Of a DNA stretch of 64,000 nucleotides, positions 1 through 9,537 are shown one piece after another (within the stretch, counting starts at the first letter, position 1; the number at the start of each line of letters is the position of its first letter). Origin of the DNA: Corallochytrium limacisporum. Its lineage: Eukaryota > Opisthokonta. The notes beneath the pieces are model-generated. The model saw only the letters and a program-made list of their open reading frames with translations. It had not been told where the DNA came from and did not search any database. Made by a program: the position numbers and the translations under genes. The stretch spans positions 6,199 through 70,198 of the forward strand of contig PDIP01000069.1 of the NCBI GenBank assembly GCA_002811645.1, given 5' to 3'.

Positions 1-59
1 TGGTGCTCAATCCAGACCCGCAAGAAAAAAGGGAAAAGAGAAAGATAGAGGAAAGCGAA

Positions 60-63
<4 letters not shown>

Positions 64-132
<69 letters not shown>
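64..132. repeat. (TC)n dinucleotide microsatellite
   Basis: An uninterrupted run of TC/CT dinucleotides of about 69 bases is followed by C-rich sequence. Any reading frame through it gives only Ser-Leu repeats, so it is not coding. Such pyrimidine runs are prone to length error in assemblies. Confidence 0.97.
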
Positions 133-136
<4 letters not shown>

Positions 137-690
137 CTTTCCCCCTCCCCTCCGCCAACCCCCCCCCCTTCACTGCTCTACACAGCGGTTCTCCGGTAGT
201 CTTTCTTAGTGTAATTGGGAGAAAAAGAAGGGGAGAGGGGGGAAGAGAAGGGAACTGAGGAGGGAGAGGGGGAAAGTGTTGTTCGAATATGCAGACAGAA
301 ATGGGGACAACCGGGGTGGGTGCTGTGTGCACCTTTCGCGAGCGTGTTCGTTCCAGTTTCGAGAAAAGTGGATGGGACACATCAGCGCAGGGATGCAGAG
401 AACCAAATGGGCGCAGACCTCATTTTGTCGGACTTCGTTGGCAGTGTGATAATGTCGTAACAGGTTTCCAAAGGCATGTATGAAGGTACATACAGGATCA
501 AACCTAACCACCGGAGAATGGAGTAACGTGGCATTAAAGGTGTACAGCACGGGTTCTTGTATACCAGGGAAATACATCACAGTGTGTATCACAGCCAGGA
601 ACACGAACAGGTACACAATTTGGAACGACACAATGAAGTAGTTCAGCGAAGGACAAGTACGTAGAAAACACAGGACCGCAACACAACACA
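133..690. other. Intergenic, upstream of the 691 gene
   Basis: No recognisable gene. The first part is purine- and pyrimidine-rich (GGGGAGAGGGGGGAAG-type sequence near 231-275). The last 150 bases are presumed promoter and leader for the gene at 691. Open frames here on both strands resemble no known protein. Confidence 0.5.
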
Positions 691-2115
691 ATGGCTCCGA
701 ACGGCAAGAGCCAACTGTACGGGCACAGGCTCTCAGAGAGCAACCCATGCAATCAGTGCAAGCTGTTCGAAAAGACTGAAAACAGCAGCGCAGTGGTGAC
801 TGATCCCCGGACTTTGTGTGCGGCAACCATCACACAAATGGACTACGACCGGTCGGGCGCTGTGACGGTGACCGTGGACATGGGATGGGCATTCAAATTC
901 CTGCCGGGTCACTTCCTCCTGCTCTACCGTGAGCATGATCACGACCACAAGACCAAGCTACGGCAACAGGCCGCTGACACACAGGTCCACATGGACAGCA
1001 CTAATGACGAAGACCATTCTGACGGACCGTCACGAAAGAAGCAGAAGACGGTGGTACCCATGGCCTCCTTTGAAGAAGTGCCTGGATCGGCCGACTCTGC
1101 CGATGAGGACTCCAATGAGTTTGAGTCGACACTAGAAGTACAGCCGCCTCCCATGGCCGGTGTTTTCCCCTTGAGTAACGTTCCGGGAGTTCCCGGAAAG
1201 AATCTGGTGCAGTTCATTCTGCCCCCTACCCGCGACCACTGCGACGCTTGCAGTGAGGGCGGTTCGGCCGTCGCCGCGTGCGACTGTGGCCGTCCCCTGA
1301 GCCGCTGGTTGCGCGAGAAGGCCGTCGTTGGCAAAACCACGCTTGGTCTGAGCCGTCTGGCAGCCGGCACGTCAATTTTTGCCGACTTCCCCGCACTGGC
1401 CAGCTCCTGGCGCAGCCGAAGCCGGGCACGCCCGCTACCCGTCCTCTTCGTCTGCGACGAGGAAGGCCTGGTTGGGCTGATTAGCATGATCCGTGCGTTG
1501 TGCACGATGAAATGCAATGTCGACCTACAGATCATTATCGAAGTTGATTCGCCAGACGACCTGCCCACAGCCGAGGAGTTGGTCATGATGGCCAGCCTAA
1601 TGCGATGCCTTGAGCTGACCATCTGCTACCGTAAGATTACCGACGAATCCCAGTTCAAGACGGACACTCTTATCGCCTGTGGCCGCTACTACAACAAGGC
1701 CGTCGACCAAAGCGTGCTCGAGAACACCCTCAGCCGTATGGCTATGAAGCACGCCAAGGCGCACACTGTTGAAATGCAAAGGCAGGCGCGTGACACTGGT
1801 AACCCTGACATGGTGCAAGCCATGACCAAGGAGACAGTGGCCGCCAATTCTGCCGCGGCGGTCCACGACCTCACCAAGGCCATCCATAGCTACGTCTCTG
1901 CACACGCTGATCTCGAGACTCTGACCCGCCAGGTTCTTGACAAGGCTGGTGTCAACACTGTCTCGCAGCTGCACGTACAGAAGAAGACGATGGAGGATCT
2001 GTGGTGCGGACACTTAGACTGTGGAGAGCACCGGCAACCCGCCGAGTCGCTGGCGTCGACTTCCCCCCCACCGGCCGCCCCTACCGCTCCCGTCAACACT
2101 GCGGTCAACGCCTGA
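691..2115 (+). CDS. Ferredoxin/cytochrome-b5-reductase-like protein with degenerate cofactor motifs
   Basis: The 474-residue protein follows the layout of FAD/NAD(P)H oxidoreductases of the ferredoxin-reductase superfamily, but with altered key motifs. Residues 44-79 look like the start of the FAD barrel, ending FLPGHFLLLY (family F-x-PGQF-x-LL). The flavin-binding RxYS position reads GVFPLS (157-162), losing the Arg and Tyr. GRPLSRWL (200-207) matches the G-x-x-S-x-x-L motif. The nucleotide-binding GTGxxP loop appears as CDEEGLVG (255-262) after the strand VLFV, followed by the expected helix. Residues 81-150 are an inserted acidic stretch containing SRKKQK, a possible nuclear signal. Cys pairs lie at 20/23 and 184/187/197/199. 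The start ATG has context AACACAATGG. Fold assignment rests on motif order only; no catalytic function is claimed. The gene converges on the RasGEF gene. Confidence 0.55.
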   Translation: MAPNGKSQLYGHRLSESNPCNQCKLFEKTENSSAVVTDPRTLCAATITQMDYDRSGAVTVTVDMGWAFKFLPGHFLLLYREHDHDHKTKLRQQAADTQVHMDSTNDEDHSDGPSRKKQKTVVPMASFEEVPGSADSADEDSNEFESTLEVQPPPMAGVFPLSNVPGVPGKNLVQFILPPTRDHCDACSEGGSAVAACDCGRPLSRWLREKAVVGKTTLGLSRLAAGTSIFADFPALASSWRSRSRARPLPVLFVCDEEGLVGLISMIRALCTMKCNVDLQIIIEVDSPDDLPTAEELVMMASLMRCLELTICYRKITDESQFKTDTLIACGRYYNKAVDQSVLENTLSRMAMKHAKAHTVEMQRQARDTGNPDMVQAMTKETVAANSAAAVHDLTKAIHSYVSAHADLETLTRQVLDKAGVNTVSQLHVQKKTMEDLWCGHLDCGEHRQPAESLASTSPPPAAPTAPVNTAVNA

Positions 2116-2570
2116 AGCGAAGCTGGCTTAGTTTTTTCCCTTTTTCCTTTCTTTTTTTTTTGTTTCTTTTTCATTTTTTTGCCCTTTGTAATTTTTTTTT
2201 TAGCTCCGTTTTTCGGCGCGCAGCAACTGCCAGTTCCGAAAACCAAAAGAAAAGAAAAAAGAAACAAAAAAAAAAATAAGGAGAAGGAAAGAAAACGACA
2301 AAAAAAAGAAAACAAGACAGCAACAGTAGCCCTTGCCAATTTCAGTATTGGGCTCGTTCCTGTTTGTTTCTCCCCCTTTTCCCCTGTTTTCCTTTATTTC
2401 CATTCACATTGCATAAGACCCATAAAGTCAACAACACAATCCGAGGGATGAACCATTCTCTTTTGTTGTTTGATTTTTCCCCCGATCGTTCATACATTAC
2501 ATATCGTAGAAGAATAATATAAAACAACTTCTTCAATTTTTTTGTTGAAAACATTTTCTCCTCTGGCACT
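2116..2570. other. Convergent 3' region with T-tract/A-tract inverted repeat
   Basis: This region lies between the stop codons of two converging genes. It has a T-rich half (about 2130-2202) and an A-rich half (about 2238-2316) that are roughly complementary. They are joined by a central stem, GTTTTTCGG at 2208-2216 with CCGAAAAC at 2236-2243. It probably contains 3' UTR and termination sequence for both genes. No gene is seen. Confidence 0.6.
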
Positions 2571-5500
2571 TCACTGCTTCTCACCATAGCGCTCGTTCAG
2601 CTCCTTTTCGCGCATCTTGATGGCACGGCGGTGGAGCGTGACAATGCGTTGCATCTCCCACATCCGCTGGATACGGGCACTGCGTTCCGGTCCTGCACCA
2701 GTGCTGCTGTTGTCAATCGGGTCCGTGGAAAACATGGCACTCTGCAGGCCGCTTGATGGCTTTTGCCGCCACTGGTTCTGCAGCCGTGTGGCGGCTGCTG
2801 CGTGGGCCAAGCGCTCCCGGGCCGCACCGCTGCTAATGTTCACCTTGTGGGGAGATGCGACCGTGACGTCGGGTGGCGTGTCATGCTGCCCATGCTCGCT
2901 GTCTGTCGCGGTACTGCCTGTAGTGCCAGTGATGGGACTGTCTGCACCAGTGGAACCCACGACGTCCTCACGGATTGTCTCCAAAGCCTTCTCCCAGCGT
3001 ACCAGAGAGTTTCTCAGGCGGTCCAAGGGTCGCTCCATGAGAATCTGTGGCTCCAAGACGGTCGACAGACGGTAAGTCTTGCCGTTTACGCGCACGCTCA
3101 GGTCTTCCAACCCATCTTTACTGTCGTTGACACTGCCCGCTGGGACTCCTTTTGCGGTGCCATTGGTGGACTCACGCTGCATGCTTAGGGCGTAGTTCTC
3201 ATCCTCGGATAGCGTGGGTGAGTGCAGGAGGTACTGTTGCAGGGTAACCATGCGCGGACCGAGCTTCATGCCAATCTGTGTGGAAGCCTTGACGTTTTCG
3301 GGACGCACACTCGACTCAGTCGATTGTGCGACAGATGCCTCCTGTGGCACGCTCCGCTCTACCGCGCTGTTGCCGCCGCTCACTGTGGTATTGCTGGTGG
3401 ACGATGCCTTCGCCATGTCGTTGCCACTCCCCCAGCCGGCAACCCCGCCACGGAGCAGACCAGTCAGGGCATCCTTCAATTTCTCGACCCGGCTTTGCTC
3501 CAAACTATGATCAACTGTGGTCGGGCATGCCTTGCGGCTGTGCTTTGTGGAGCTACCAGAGACAGTTGGACCGTGGACGTCTACACCATGGCATTGTGTC
3601 GTCTGGGCCGACTTGCCGTACAGGTGATCAACCTGTTCCATCACCATCAGCATACCGCCTCTCATCAGATCGTGGGTGGTGGCGAGGGAGCGGTAGTGGG
3701 CTTCCTGGCGTTCGAGCTTTACTCGTTTGGTTTTGCTATCGTCTGGTAGGTCTTTCAGGCCCTTGCCAATGGCCTGGAGATACGTTATGTCACTGACCAC
3801 CACACCCAGGTACGGAATAGGTGGGATATCTGTGTTGTTGCCTTCGGTGGCAGTGCAGCAAACATTCTTGACCGTGTCCTCTGCATGCATCGGATCACTG
3901 AGAGCGGAGCAGAGAATTCCCTTCACCACTTGTGGCCGCAGCGATGAGCGCTGTCCACATAGATCCATGCTGTTCCAGAGTGCCAAAGCCAGCTTCGTTC
4001 GATAGTCACGGTGATTGTTCTGCTCGGAGACCGTCTTTACGAGGGTATTGAAGGCCTTTTTTGATTTCTGGGGCACGCGCTGCCAGGTTGCGTCCAGCCG
4101 GTAAACGGCGTTGCACTGTAGACCGGATATTAGGGCCTTCAGCGAGTGGAAATTGTTCCACTTGCGACACTTCTTGGCAATGCGAATGAAGCGGACAATG
4201 ACCTCAGCACGGGTGCGGGGCGTCTCTTGGATCAGCACGGTGGTCGCAACAAAGAGCACGAGTTGATTGAACTGTTGAATGCTGCGATGCAGAGGGTCTG
4301 GTTCATTGTTCCCTTCGGTAGGCATATCCTTCTCGCGGCTGGACATGGCGGACTTGGCAAACGAGTACAAGTCGTTTGGCTCAACACCCAAGAACATGCT
4401 GGCATCCAGATGCCACAGTTGGCGTGCCACATCAACCGGTCTCAAGTCAAAGATGGACATCGTAAAGTCGACGGAGGTGATGGATCGCAAATGTGTCGGC
4501 TTGGGTTGGTTCGTAAGGAACCGCTCTGGGATCTGTAACTGCAACGCAAAGTGTTGTAAACCACTTCTTCGCTTCTCTGCTAGGTTGGTACTGCTGTGTG
4601 GAAGTGCAGTAGAATTACCGTCAGACCACCACGCGCCACTCATTCTTTGAGAATGGTCGGTGGCTCCAGCTCGACCGGGGACTGAGCTCACGCCACCGTT
4701 CAAGGAGGAACTTATCACTTCTACACTAGTGGGATCGTCCAGTTCCACCGCTGCGGCCTCCGGCAGATCCATGCTTGGGTCTAAACCTTTCTCAAAACCA
4801 GTGAGCGTGGACAAGATTGCAGACTGGACAGGGTGTATGTCATTATCCCATGAAATTTTGACATCGTCATTGTTGGACACGTCATGATTCCGCAATTTCA
4901 GTTCTTCGTGAAACGGTTGGCCAATGGCCAAGTTCGGCAATGACGGCCGACGCTGTTGTCGGTAAATTGCTCTTGGGCGACGTTGTACTTGCCAAGCCCG
5001 TGGACTGAGAACCGGTTGGTGTTCTACAAGTTCCAGAGCGCGTTTATCTAGAGCATACCGTTCGCAACCGGCTTCGTCTCCGCAGAGGAGCTGCCGAGTG
5101 AGTATGTGAACGGTGGAGAAGAGCTCGTTTGACTGATGGACAAGGTTCTTGAGCCGAGCAGCTAGAAGTATACGCAGCTGCTCAGGTTGTGTACCTGCGC
5201 GTCCAAAGACCTTCCTCAGCTTCTTCAATTCCAATCGAATCAAGCTCATGCGGTCTCCGACCAGACTCATAAACATTAAACCGTTTGACATCTCCAGCAG
5301 GAGTGGGATGTGGGCGATGACAAAAATTTTCACGTCTCCTAAGAACCGTTCCATGCTTTGTACGATGACGTCCCGAGCGTACGACTTCTGTTCGCCTACC
5401 GGCAACATGACAATGGTGCTGATCTCTTCCAACAGAGTACGCTTCATGCCAAAGATATCAAGCTCTTCGTCCCGCGAAGACCTTCGCTTGATTGGCCGAT

Positions 5501-6446
5501 ACGTAGTCATCTGCTGGTCTTCTTTGTCATCAGTTCCAAAACTGCTGTCCACTGAAGTAATTGAGATGGAGTCCATTTCGATAGTGTTTGCACGTTCCAG
5601 CTGTCGGAAACAGGTCGAATTGGTCGCTTCAGAGGACACGGAGGTGCAGTCCGACAGGGGATCGGAGTCAAGGTTTTGTATAGTGGAGAAGGACTGTGTA
5701 CTGACCGTTTTCTGAGACGCGGACAAGGACTGGGAGCTGTTTGTGTTCTGGGACAATGTGGGTTTGAACATGCCTAATGACTGGGGTTTCGGTTTAGCAA
5801 TCTGCATGAGCAATTTGTGCCAAATGAAAATTTGGACAACACCATCCCGTGTCATGGGAAGCTCAAAGGCCTGATCCACCAACAGGATCTCACCCATTAG
5901 AGGACGTAGAGATATCTCTCTCATCTTCCACTTCTTCTTCCTGGATTTAGGGAGTCCACTTAGCTTGTCTATATGTCTGGTTCGGTGGGCTGCAGACTTT
6001 ACGTACACAATGCGTAGACTGTCATGTTCGCTGTTGGTGTCCTTGAGCCACTCTGAGTCCTGCTCCGTAGCATCGCGAATTTGGCTGTCAATGTCGTCCA
6101 ATGTACACTCCCGACCCTGTGCAGTTGAGCTCTTTATGGACACAATGCGTGAGGACTCGATCCAGGTTTCAAATACCAACGATACCGACGGAGTCCCTGA
6201 TTTGGCCTTTTTGGCACTCTGAATGTCAAATTCTGCGATGAGAATGCCAGTTTCGTACAGAAAGAGTCGCCGAAGGCCCCTTGTCTTACCTTTTGTATCG
6301 TCCCGGAGATAGAAGTCCGCTTCATTGATCAGGGGCGAAGGACTCTTGGTCAGCTGATGGGGAACCTTCTTCAATTTGTGCGTGACAGGCACCCGTTTGC
6401 CTGCGACCACTTCCGTGCGGAGGAGATCAACAGTAACCAACCGCAT
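2571..6446 (-). CDS. Ras-family guanine nucleotide exchange factor (RasGEF/CDC25 domain)
   Basis: A 1291-residue protein. Residues about 660-930 form a CDC25-homology RasGEF domain. It begins with the typical MSIFDLRPVDVARQL, continues through the block RAEVIVRFIRIAKKCRKWNN and FHSLKALISGLQC, and ends near IPYLGVVVSDITYL. This domain catalyses GDP release from Ras-like GTPases at membranes. The N-terminal 230 residues contain strands resembling one or two PH-like modules (for example GLRRLFLYETGILIAEFD). Residues about 330-480 are helical and could hold a poorly conserved REM region. The C-terminal 350 residues are Ser/Thr/Gly-rich and end in a basic helix. The start is the first ATG of the frame, 35 bases from a 9-bp inverted repeat. 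The target GTPase (Ras, Rap or Ral) cannot be told from sequence alone. Confidence 0.85.
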   Translation of the reverse strand: MRLVTVDLLRTEVVAGKRVPVTHKLKKVPHQLTKSPSPLINEADFYLRDDTKGKTRGLRRLFLYETGILIAEFDIQSAKKAKSGTPSVSLVFETWIESSRIVSIKSSTAQGRECTLDDIDSQIRDATEQDSEWLKDTNSEHDSLRIVYVKSAAHRTRHIDKLSGLPKSRKKKWKMREISLRPLMGEILLVDQAFELPMTRDGVVQIFIWHKLLMQIAKPKPQSLGMFKPTLSQNTNSSQSLSASQKTVSTQSFSTIQNLDSDPLSDCTSVSSEATNSTCFRQLERANTIEMDSISITSVDSSFGTDDKEDQQMTTYRPIKRRSSRDEELDIFGMKRTLLEEISTIVMLPVGEQKSYARDVIVQSMERFLGDVKIFVIAHIPLLLEMSNGLMFMSLVGDRMSLIRLELKKLRKVFGRAGTQPEQLRILLAARLKNLVHQSNELFSTVHILTRQLLCGDEAGCERYALDKRALELVEHQPVLSPRAWQVQRRPRAIYRQQRRPSLPNLAIGQPFHEELKLRNHDVSNNDDVKISWDNDIHPVQSAILSTLTGFEKGLDPSMDLPEAAAVELDDPTSVEVISSSLNGGVSSVPGRAGATDHSQRMSGAWWSDGNSTALPHSSTNLAEKRRSGLQHFALQLQIPERFLTNQPKPTHLRSITSVDFTMSIFDLRPVDVARQLWHLDASMFLGVEPNDLYSFAKSAMSSREKDMPTEGNNEPDPLHRSIQQFNQLVLFVATTVLIQETPRTRAEVIVRFIRIAKKCRKWNNFHSLKALISGLQCNAVYRLDATWQRVPQKSKKAFNTLVKTVSEQNNHRDYRTKLALALWNSMDLCGQRSSLRPQVVKGILCSALSDPMHAEDTVKNVCCTATEGNNTDIPPIPYLGVVVSDITYLQAIGKGLKDLPDDSKTKRVKLERQEAHYRSLATTHDLMRGGMLMVMEQVDHLYGKSAQTTQCHGVDVHGPTVSGSSTKHSRKACPTTVDHSLEQSRVEKLKDALTGLLRGGVAGWGSGNDMAKASSTSNTTVSGGNSAVERSVPQEASVAQSTESSVRPENVKASTQIGMKLGPRMVTLQQYLLHSPTLSEDENYALSMQRESTNGTAKGVPAGSVNDSKDGLEDLSVRVNGKTYRLSTVLEPQILMERPLDRLRNSLVRWEKALETIREDVVGSTGADSPITGTTGSTATDSEHGQHDTPPDVTVASPHKVNISSGAARERLAHAAAATRLQNQWRQKPSSGLQSAMFSTDPIDNSSTGAGPERSARIQRMWEMQRIVTLHRRAIKMREKELNERYGEKQ

Positions 6447-8144
6447 CGTTACACACTATTGTGTTAGCTGTGCCCAAAATTGAGCAGTGCCAAGACTCCA
6501 GACACTGCTCACTGCAATCGTGCAGAAGAGATCCCGTCCAGTTGGTTCAAATGTGGAAAGTTGGGGGCTACTACCAAATGACAGGAAAACCTTTAGACTC
6601 GTATACCAGCAACTCAGTGTACACATAAGCAGTTCAGCAGAACATAAAATGCATCCCGGAAAAGAGAGATGCAATTTGAGAACATTAACCATGACTGAGA
6701 GAGCCCCGTTCGAAGTGCCCCGAACAGGCCCTCCAACCCAGTCGGACGGATGGTCCTTAGACACCCAGCAACCCTCGTCATTTCCTGTGCTGTCTTTCGA
6801 CTAGTACTGAATGTATGCGCTGTTTCTTTCTCCTTTTTGTGTCTACCCTCCTTACTTCCCCGGGTCATCCACGCCGAAGGGAGATCTCCCCCACGCAACC
6901 GGGGCAGTAAGGAGTTGCTATTGGCCCGGGCGGGAAGATCACTGGCGGGGACTGACCCGTTGGACACCCTGAGCACACAGCGGGTACACACCGATGGTTC
7001 CGTCATGATCATGGAAGAGAAAGTCTCGGAGATGTCTCCTCTTGCTTAATGCGTTTGCCTGTTTGCAGTCATGTTAGTACACCTTGAAGTAATTCAAATG
7101 CTAAACTGTTTACAAGCCAAAGTTCATTTTGCAGGAAACAAAATGGACTACAGAGATCGCAGAATATCGAACGTGAAACTCATGAAAATATCGTGAATCT
7201 TTGATTATTCTGGTATGAATATGATGGTTCTTATGTAAAGGATTTCCAATCAGAAATGAATCGCATACTTAACGTGCGCACTCTCTTGGCGGGTTCTTTC
7301 GGGCTGCGTGCCTTTCCAGTTCCACTACTGTGGTCTCCCTCTCCCTCCGTTAGCAACAAAACTTGTAGAAAAACTCCAGTTGACTTACCAGCCGGGTCCA
7401 TACCACCGGCATTGAACAGCCCGACCCCCTCAGCGGTGAAAATCTACTTCTCATTTTGAAAGAGGAGTGAATTCAAATGAATGAGGCTATGGATGATTCG
7501 CGCGCTCGGGCAGAGAGTAGTGGCTCGAATCATGATACCGATAACCTTCTGGAGAGTGTATGCCACATTCGGCACCGAGATCTCCAGAAAACTGTGGAGG
7601 CATCAGAAGTTCACTTGCAGGGGTGTCTTGCTTTCTATGGAGCGTACCTCGCACCCTTGCTGCCCACCCGGACCTTTGTTGCCAAGAACCCACAGGCAAT
7701 CCCACCTGCACGACCTTCAGAAGGGGAAATTTGATTTTTGATTAAATAAATCAATACCATTATTTTAAGATAGATATCAGAAATCTTATATACTCAAAAA
7801 GAAATCTTTTGTTTGAATCTTTATTTAGGGGTCTATTTAATCTTATCCAGGCGTACCGCCAACGTGTGATCGCCAAATTAAAACACTGTTTCGGGCATTT
7901 TCCCTTGCGGCCCCCAGTGCTTCTGGTGGGAAAGGTGGTCTTGGCCCCTTGTGAAATGCGGCAGGCTAATTTTTACACTTGCTTGGCACAGGAATCCCGT
8001 GTCTCCTTGTTCTCTCAGCTTCGAAAAGCTTAAGGTCCTTTCATGGCTATTAAGAATCTTCTGGGTACGCTGATCTCAGCCTAGTACACACAGGCGAATA
8101 CTCTTTGCAGTTCGGGAAGAATTGGAAAATCAGAAACATTCAAA
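6447..8144. other. Intergenic between RasGEF and the Tom6-like gene
   Basis: This 1.7 kb stretch separates two divergently transcribed genes. Short open frames near 6487-7049 and 7256-7741 have no recognisable domains. The small frame at 7256 begins with an Arg-rich stretch reminiscent of a mitochondrial presequence, but nothing follows it. CAG ending at 8110 after CTCTTTG could be a splice acceptor in the leader of the next gene. Confidence 0.45.
6481..6511. promoter_or_regulatory. 9-bp perfect inverted repeat upstream of RasGEF
   Basis: TGAGCAGTG (6481-6489) and CACTGCTCA (6503-6511) are exact reverse complements around a 13-base spacer, 35 bases before the RasGEF ATG at 6446. It could be a 5' UTR hairpin or a dimeric factor site; function is not shown. 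Confidence 0.5.
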
Positions 8145-8291
8145 ATGGTCGCAAATGAACAGCCAAAGGTGACGGCCCCTAACACGGGTTTCTTCTCGGA
8201 CCCCAAGGCGTTCACCCTGGTCCGTAACTTCGCTGTGTTTGCTGGTGCTATCATCTTTGCCCGCAACTTTGGCGATCTGCTGGCTGTCTAA
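8145..8291 (+). CDS. TOMM6: Tom6-like small mitochondrial outer-membrane translocase subunit
   Basis: A 48-codon frame with a strong start context (CAAAATGG). The protein has a polar N-terminus of about 16 residues, then FFSDPKAF, then a single membrane segment (about 25-43) ending FARNFGDLL. The order D-x-x-x-F, R-N, hydrophobic stretch with FAxxxxxARN, and a following Asp matches the C-terminal half of Tom6, a small tail-anchored subunit that stabilises the TOM protein-import complex. It is shorter than yeast and animal Tom6 (about 60-75 residues) because the N-terminal part is reduced. Another small tail-anchored protein (Tom5/Tom7-like) is the main alternative. The gene converges on the SLC35B4-type gene, 175 bases away. 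It may have an intron in its leader. Confidence 0.6.
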   Translation: MVANEQPKVTAPNTGFFSDPKAFTLVRNFAVFAGAIIFARNFGDLLAV

Positions 8292-8466
8292 GCGAAATTG
8301 TAAAGAAAAGAATATAGGGCATGAATTTATACATATATATACCTGTCGATGTCACTAGGCTACTATTTCTGTTTCATTGTCTGCCTTATTTGCATTAATC
8401 AGTGCAGAGGAAGTTGGAATTGATGTTTAAAAGATCTTTTTCCCCAGTTGCTTGGTTCATGTGTCT

Positions 8467-9537
8467 CTATTGTTTCTTCTTTTTCTCTATTCCATCTTCT
8501 ACCGGGGTCGATATCAGGGTCTGGAACACGCCTCCATAGAGGAGAGTGCCCAGGAGCACCAGGAAAATCCCTGCGTAGTGCAATTGTGCAAAGGGATGCC
8601 CAAACCAGAGCTTAGATATCATCAGACTGCTGAACTTACGCAACGTCAGCACTAGTGTAACGGTTGGACTGCTTACCTGGGCGGTAAGCATGAAGACCCC
8701 GGCAATGCACACGAATTGAGTGATGGAATTCAGCGCCAGCGCAACAATGCCATCACTGATGTAGTCTGAAGTGAAATTGAGGTAGTTGTGGATGCCACAC
8801 TGTTCTTGCATGTCGTTACAGCTGTAGTTGGTAATGTCGTCCAAGTGATCCACAATATCATCCGCCATGAAGAAGAAGCCGGGTAGGCTAAGGAGATGCA
8901 AGAAAAAGAGAGATTCGATCCAATTATGTGCACCATACTTGCCATATACCACCTCCTGTAGTACTCCAAGGATCGAGCTGAGTACCAGAGCGATGGTGAG
9001 CAGTCCAAGCCCCATGCTCCACTGCTTTACTTCCTCCGAGCTGTAATCAAGAAAGGCACCAAAGCCTTTACTAACGTCAAACTCCATTCGTTCCGAGGAA
9101 GGAAGACTTGCAATGGTGCAGAGTACCACGCCGATGCTCACGCCAATAGCGCCCAGGAGCCGCCCAGGAGAGACCATCTGCCCAATAAAGGCCCACCGTG
9201 CCACTATGTTGGTGAGTAAGGAACCGCTGCGGAAGATCATATGCAGAGGAATAGGAATGTTGTAGTGTAGTGCCGCATTGTTAGTGACGCTGAGAATAAA
9301 GAACATGACTACCATAGCAAGATGAGCCCAGTAAGGAAGGCCGCTGCCCGATTTGCGCGGTTGAAATTTGTACCAGATGCCTGAAATAATCGTCACAGCC
9401 AAAAATTGAGCGGCTGTGATGAGGTTTCCGGACTTCGGATCTATGTTTGTCAGAACCTCGAGTGTGAACACATTTGCACAACACCCACCCATTATAGGTC
9501 CGACAATCAGCAGACCCAGTACCAATGGTCCAGCCAT
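8467..9537 (-). CDS. SLC35B4: UDP-sugar transporter, SLC35B4/Yea4 family
   Basis: A 356-residue polytopic protein of the UAA (drug/metabolite) transporter family, which exchanges UDP-GlcNAc/UDP-xylose for UMP across Golgi or ER membranes. About ten hydrophobic segments are visible. Family hallmarks include GGCCANVFTLE near the N-terminus, NNAALHYNIPIPLHMIFRSG in the middle and SPTVTLVLTLRKFSSL near the end. The tail ends EKKKKQ, a KKxx-type dilysine signal for ER or early-Golgi retention. The frame stays open upstream to a GTG at 9561, but the first ATG is at 9537 and gives the standard family start (MAGPLVLG), so I use it. Substrate specificity is inferred from family resemblance only. Confidence 0.88.
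   Translation of the reverse strand: MAGPLVLGLLIVGPIMGGCCANVFTLEVLTNIDPKSGNLITAAQFLAVTIISGIWYKFQPRKSGSGLPYWAHLAMVVMFFILSVTNNAALHYNIPIPLHMIFRSGSLLTNIVARWAFIGQMVSPGRLLGAIGVSIGVVLCTIASLPSSERMEFDVSKGFGAFLDYSSEEVKQWSMGLGLLTIALVLSSILGVLQEVVYGKYGAHNWIESLFFLHLLSLPGFFFMADDIVDHLDDITNYSCNDMQEQCGIHNYLNFTSDYISDGIVALALNSITQFVCIAGVFMLTAQVSSPTVTLVLTLRKFSSLMISKLWFGHPFAQLHYAGIFLVLLGTLLYGGVFQTLISTPVEDGIEKKKKQ

Noticed and set aside
7256-7459. 67-codon frame with a presequence-like N-terminus
   Set aside because: Only the first 25 residues look mitochondrial; the rest is Pro/Ser-rich and matches nothing.
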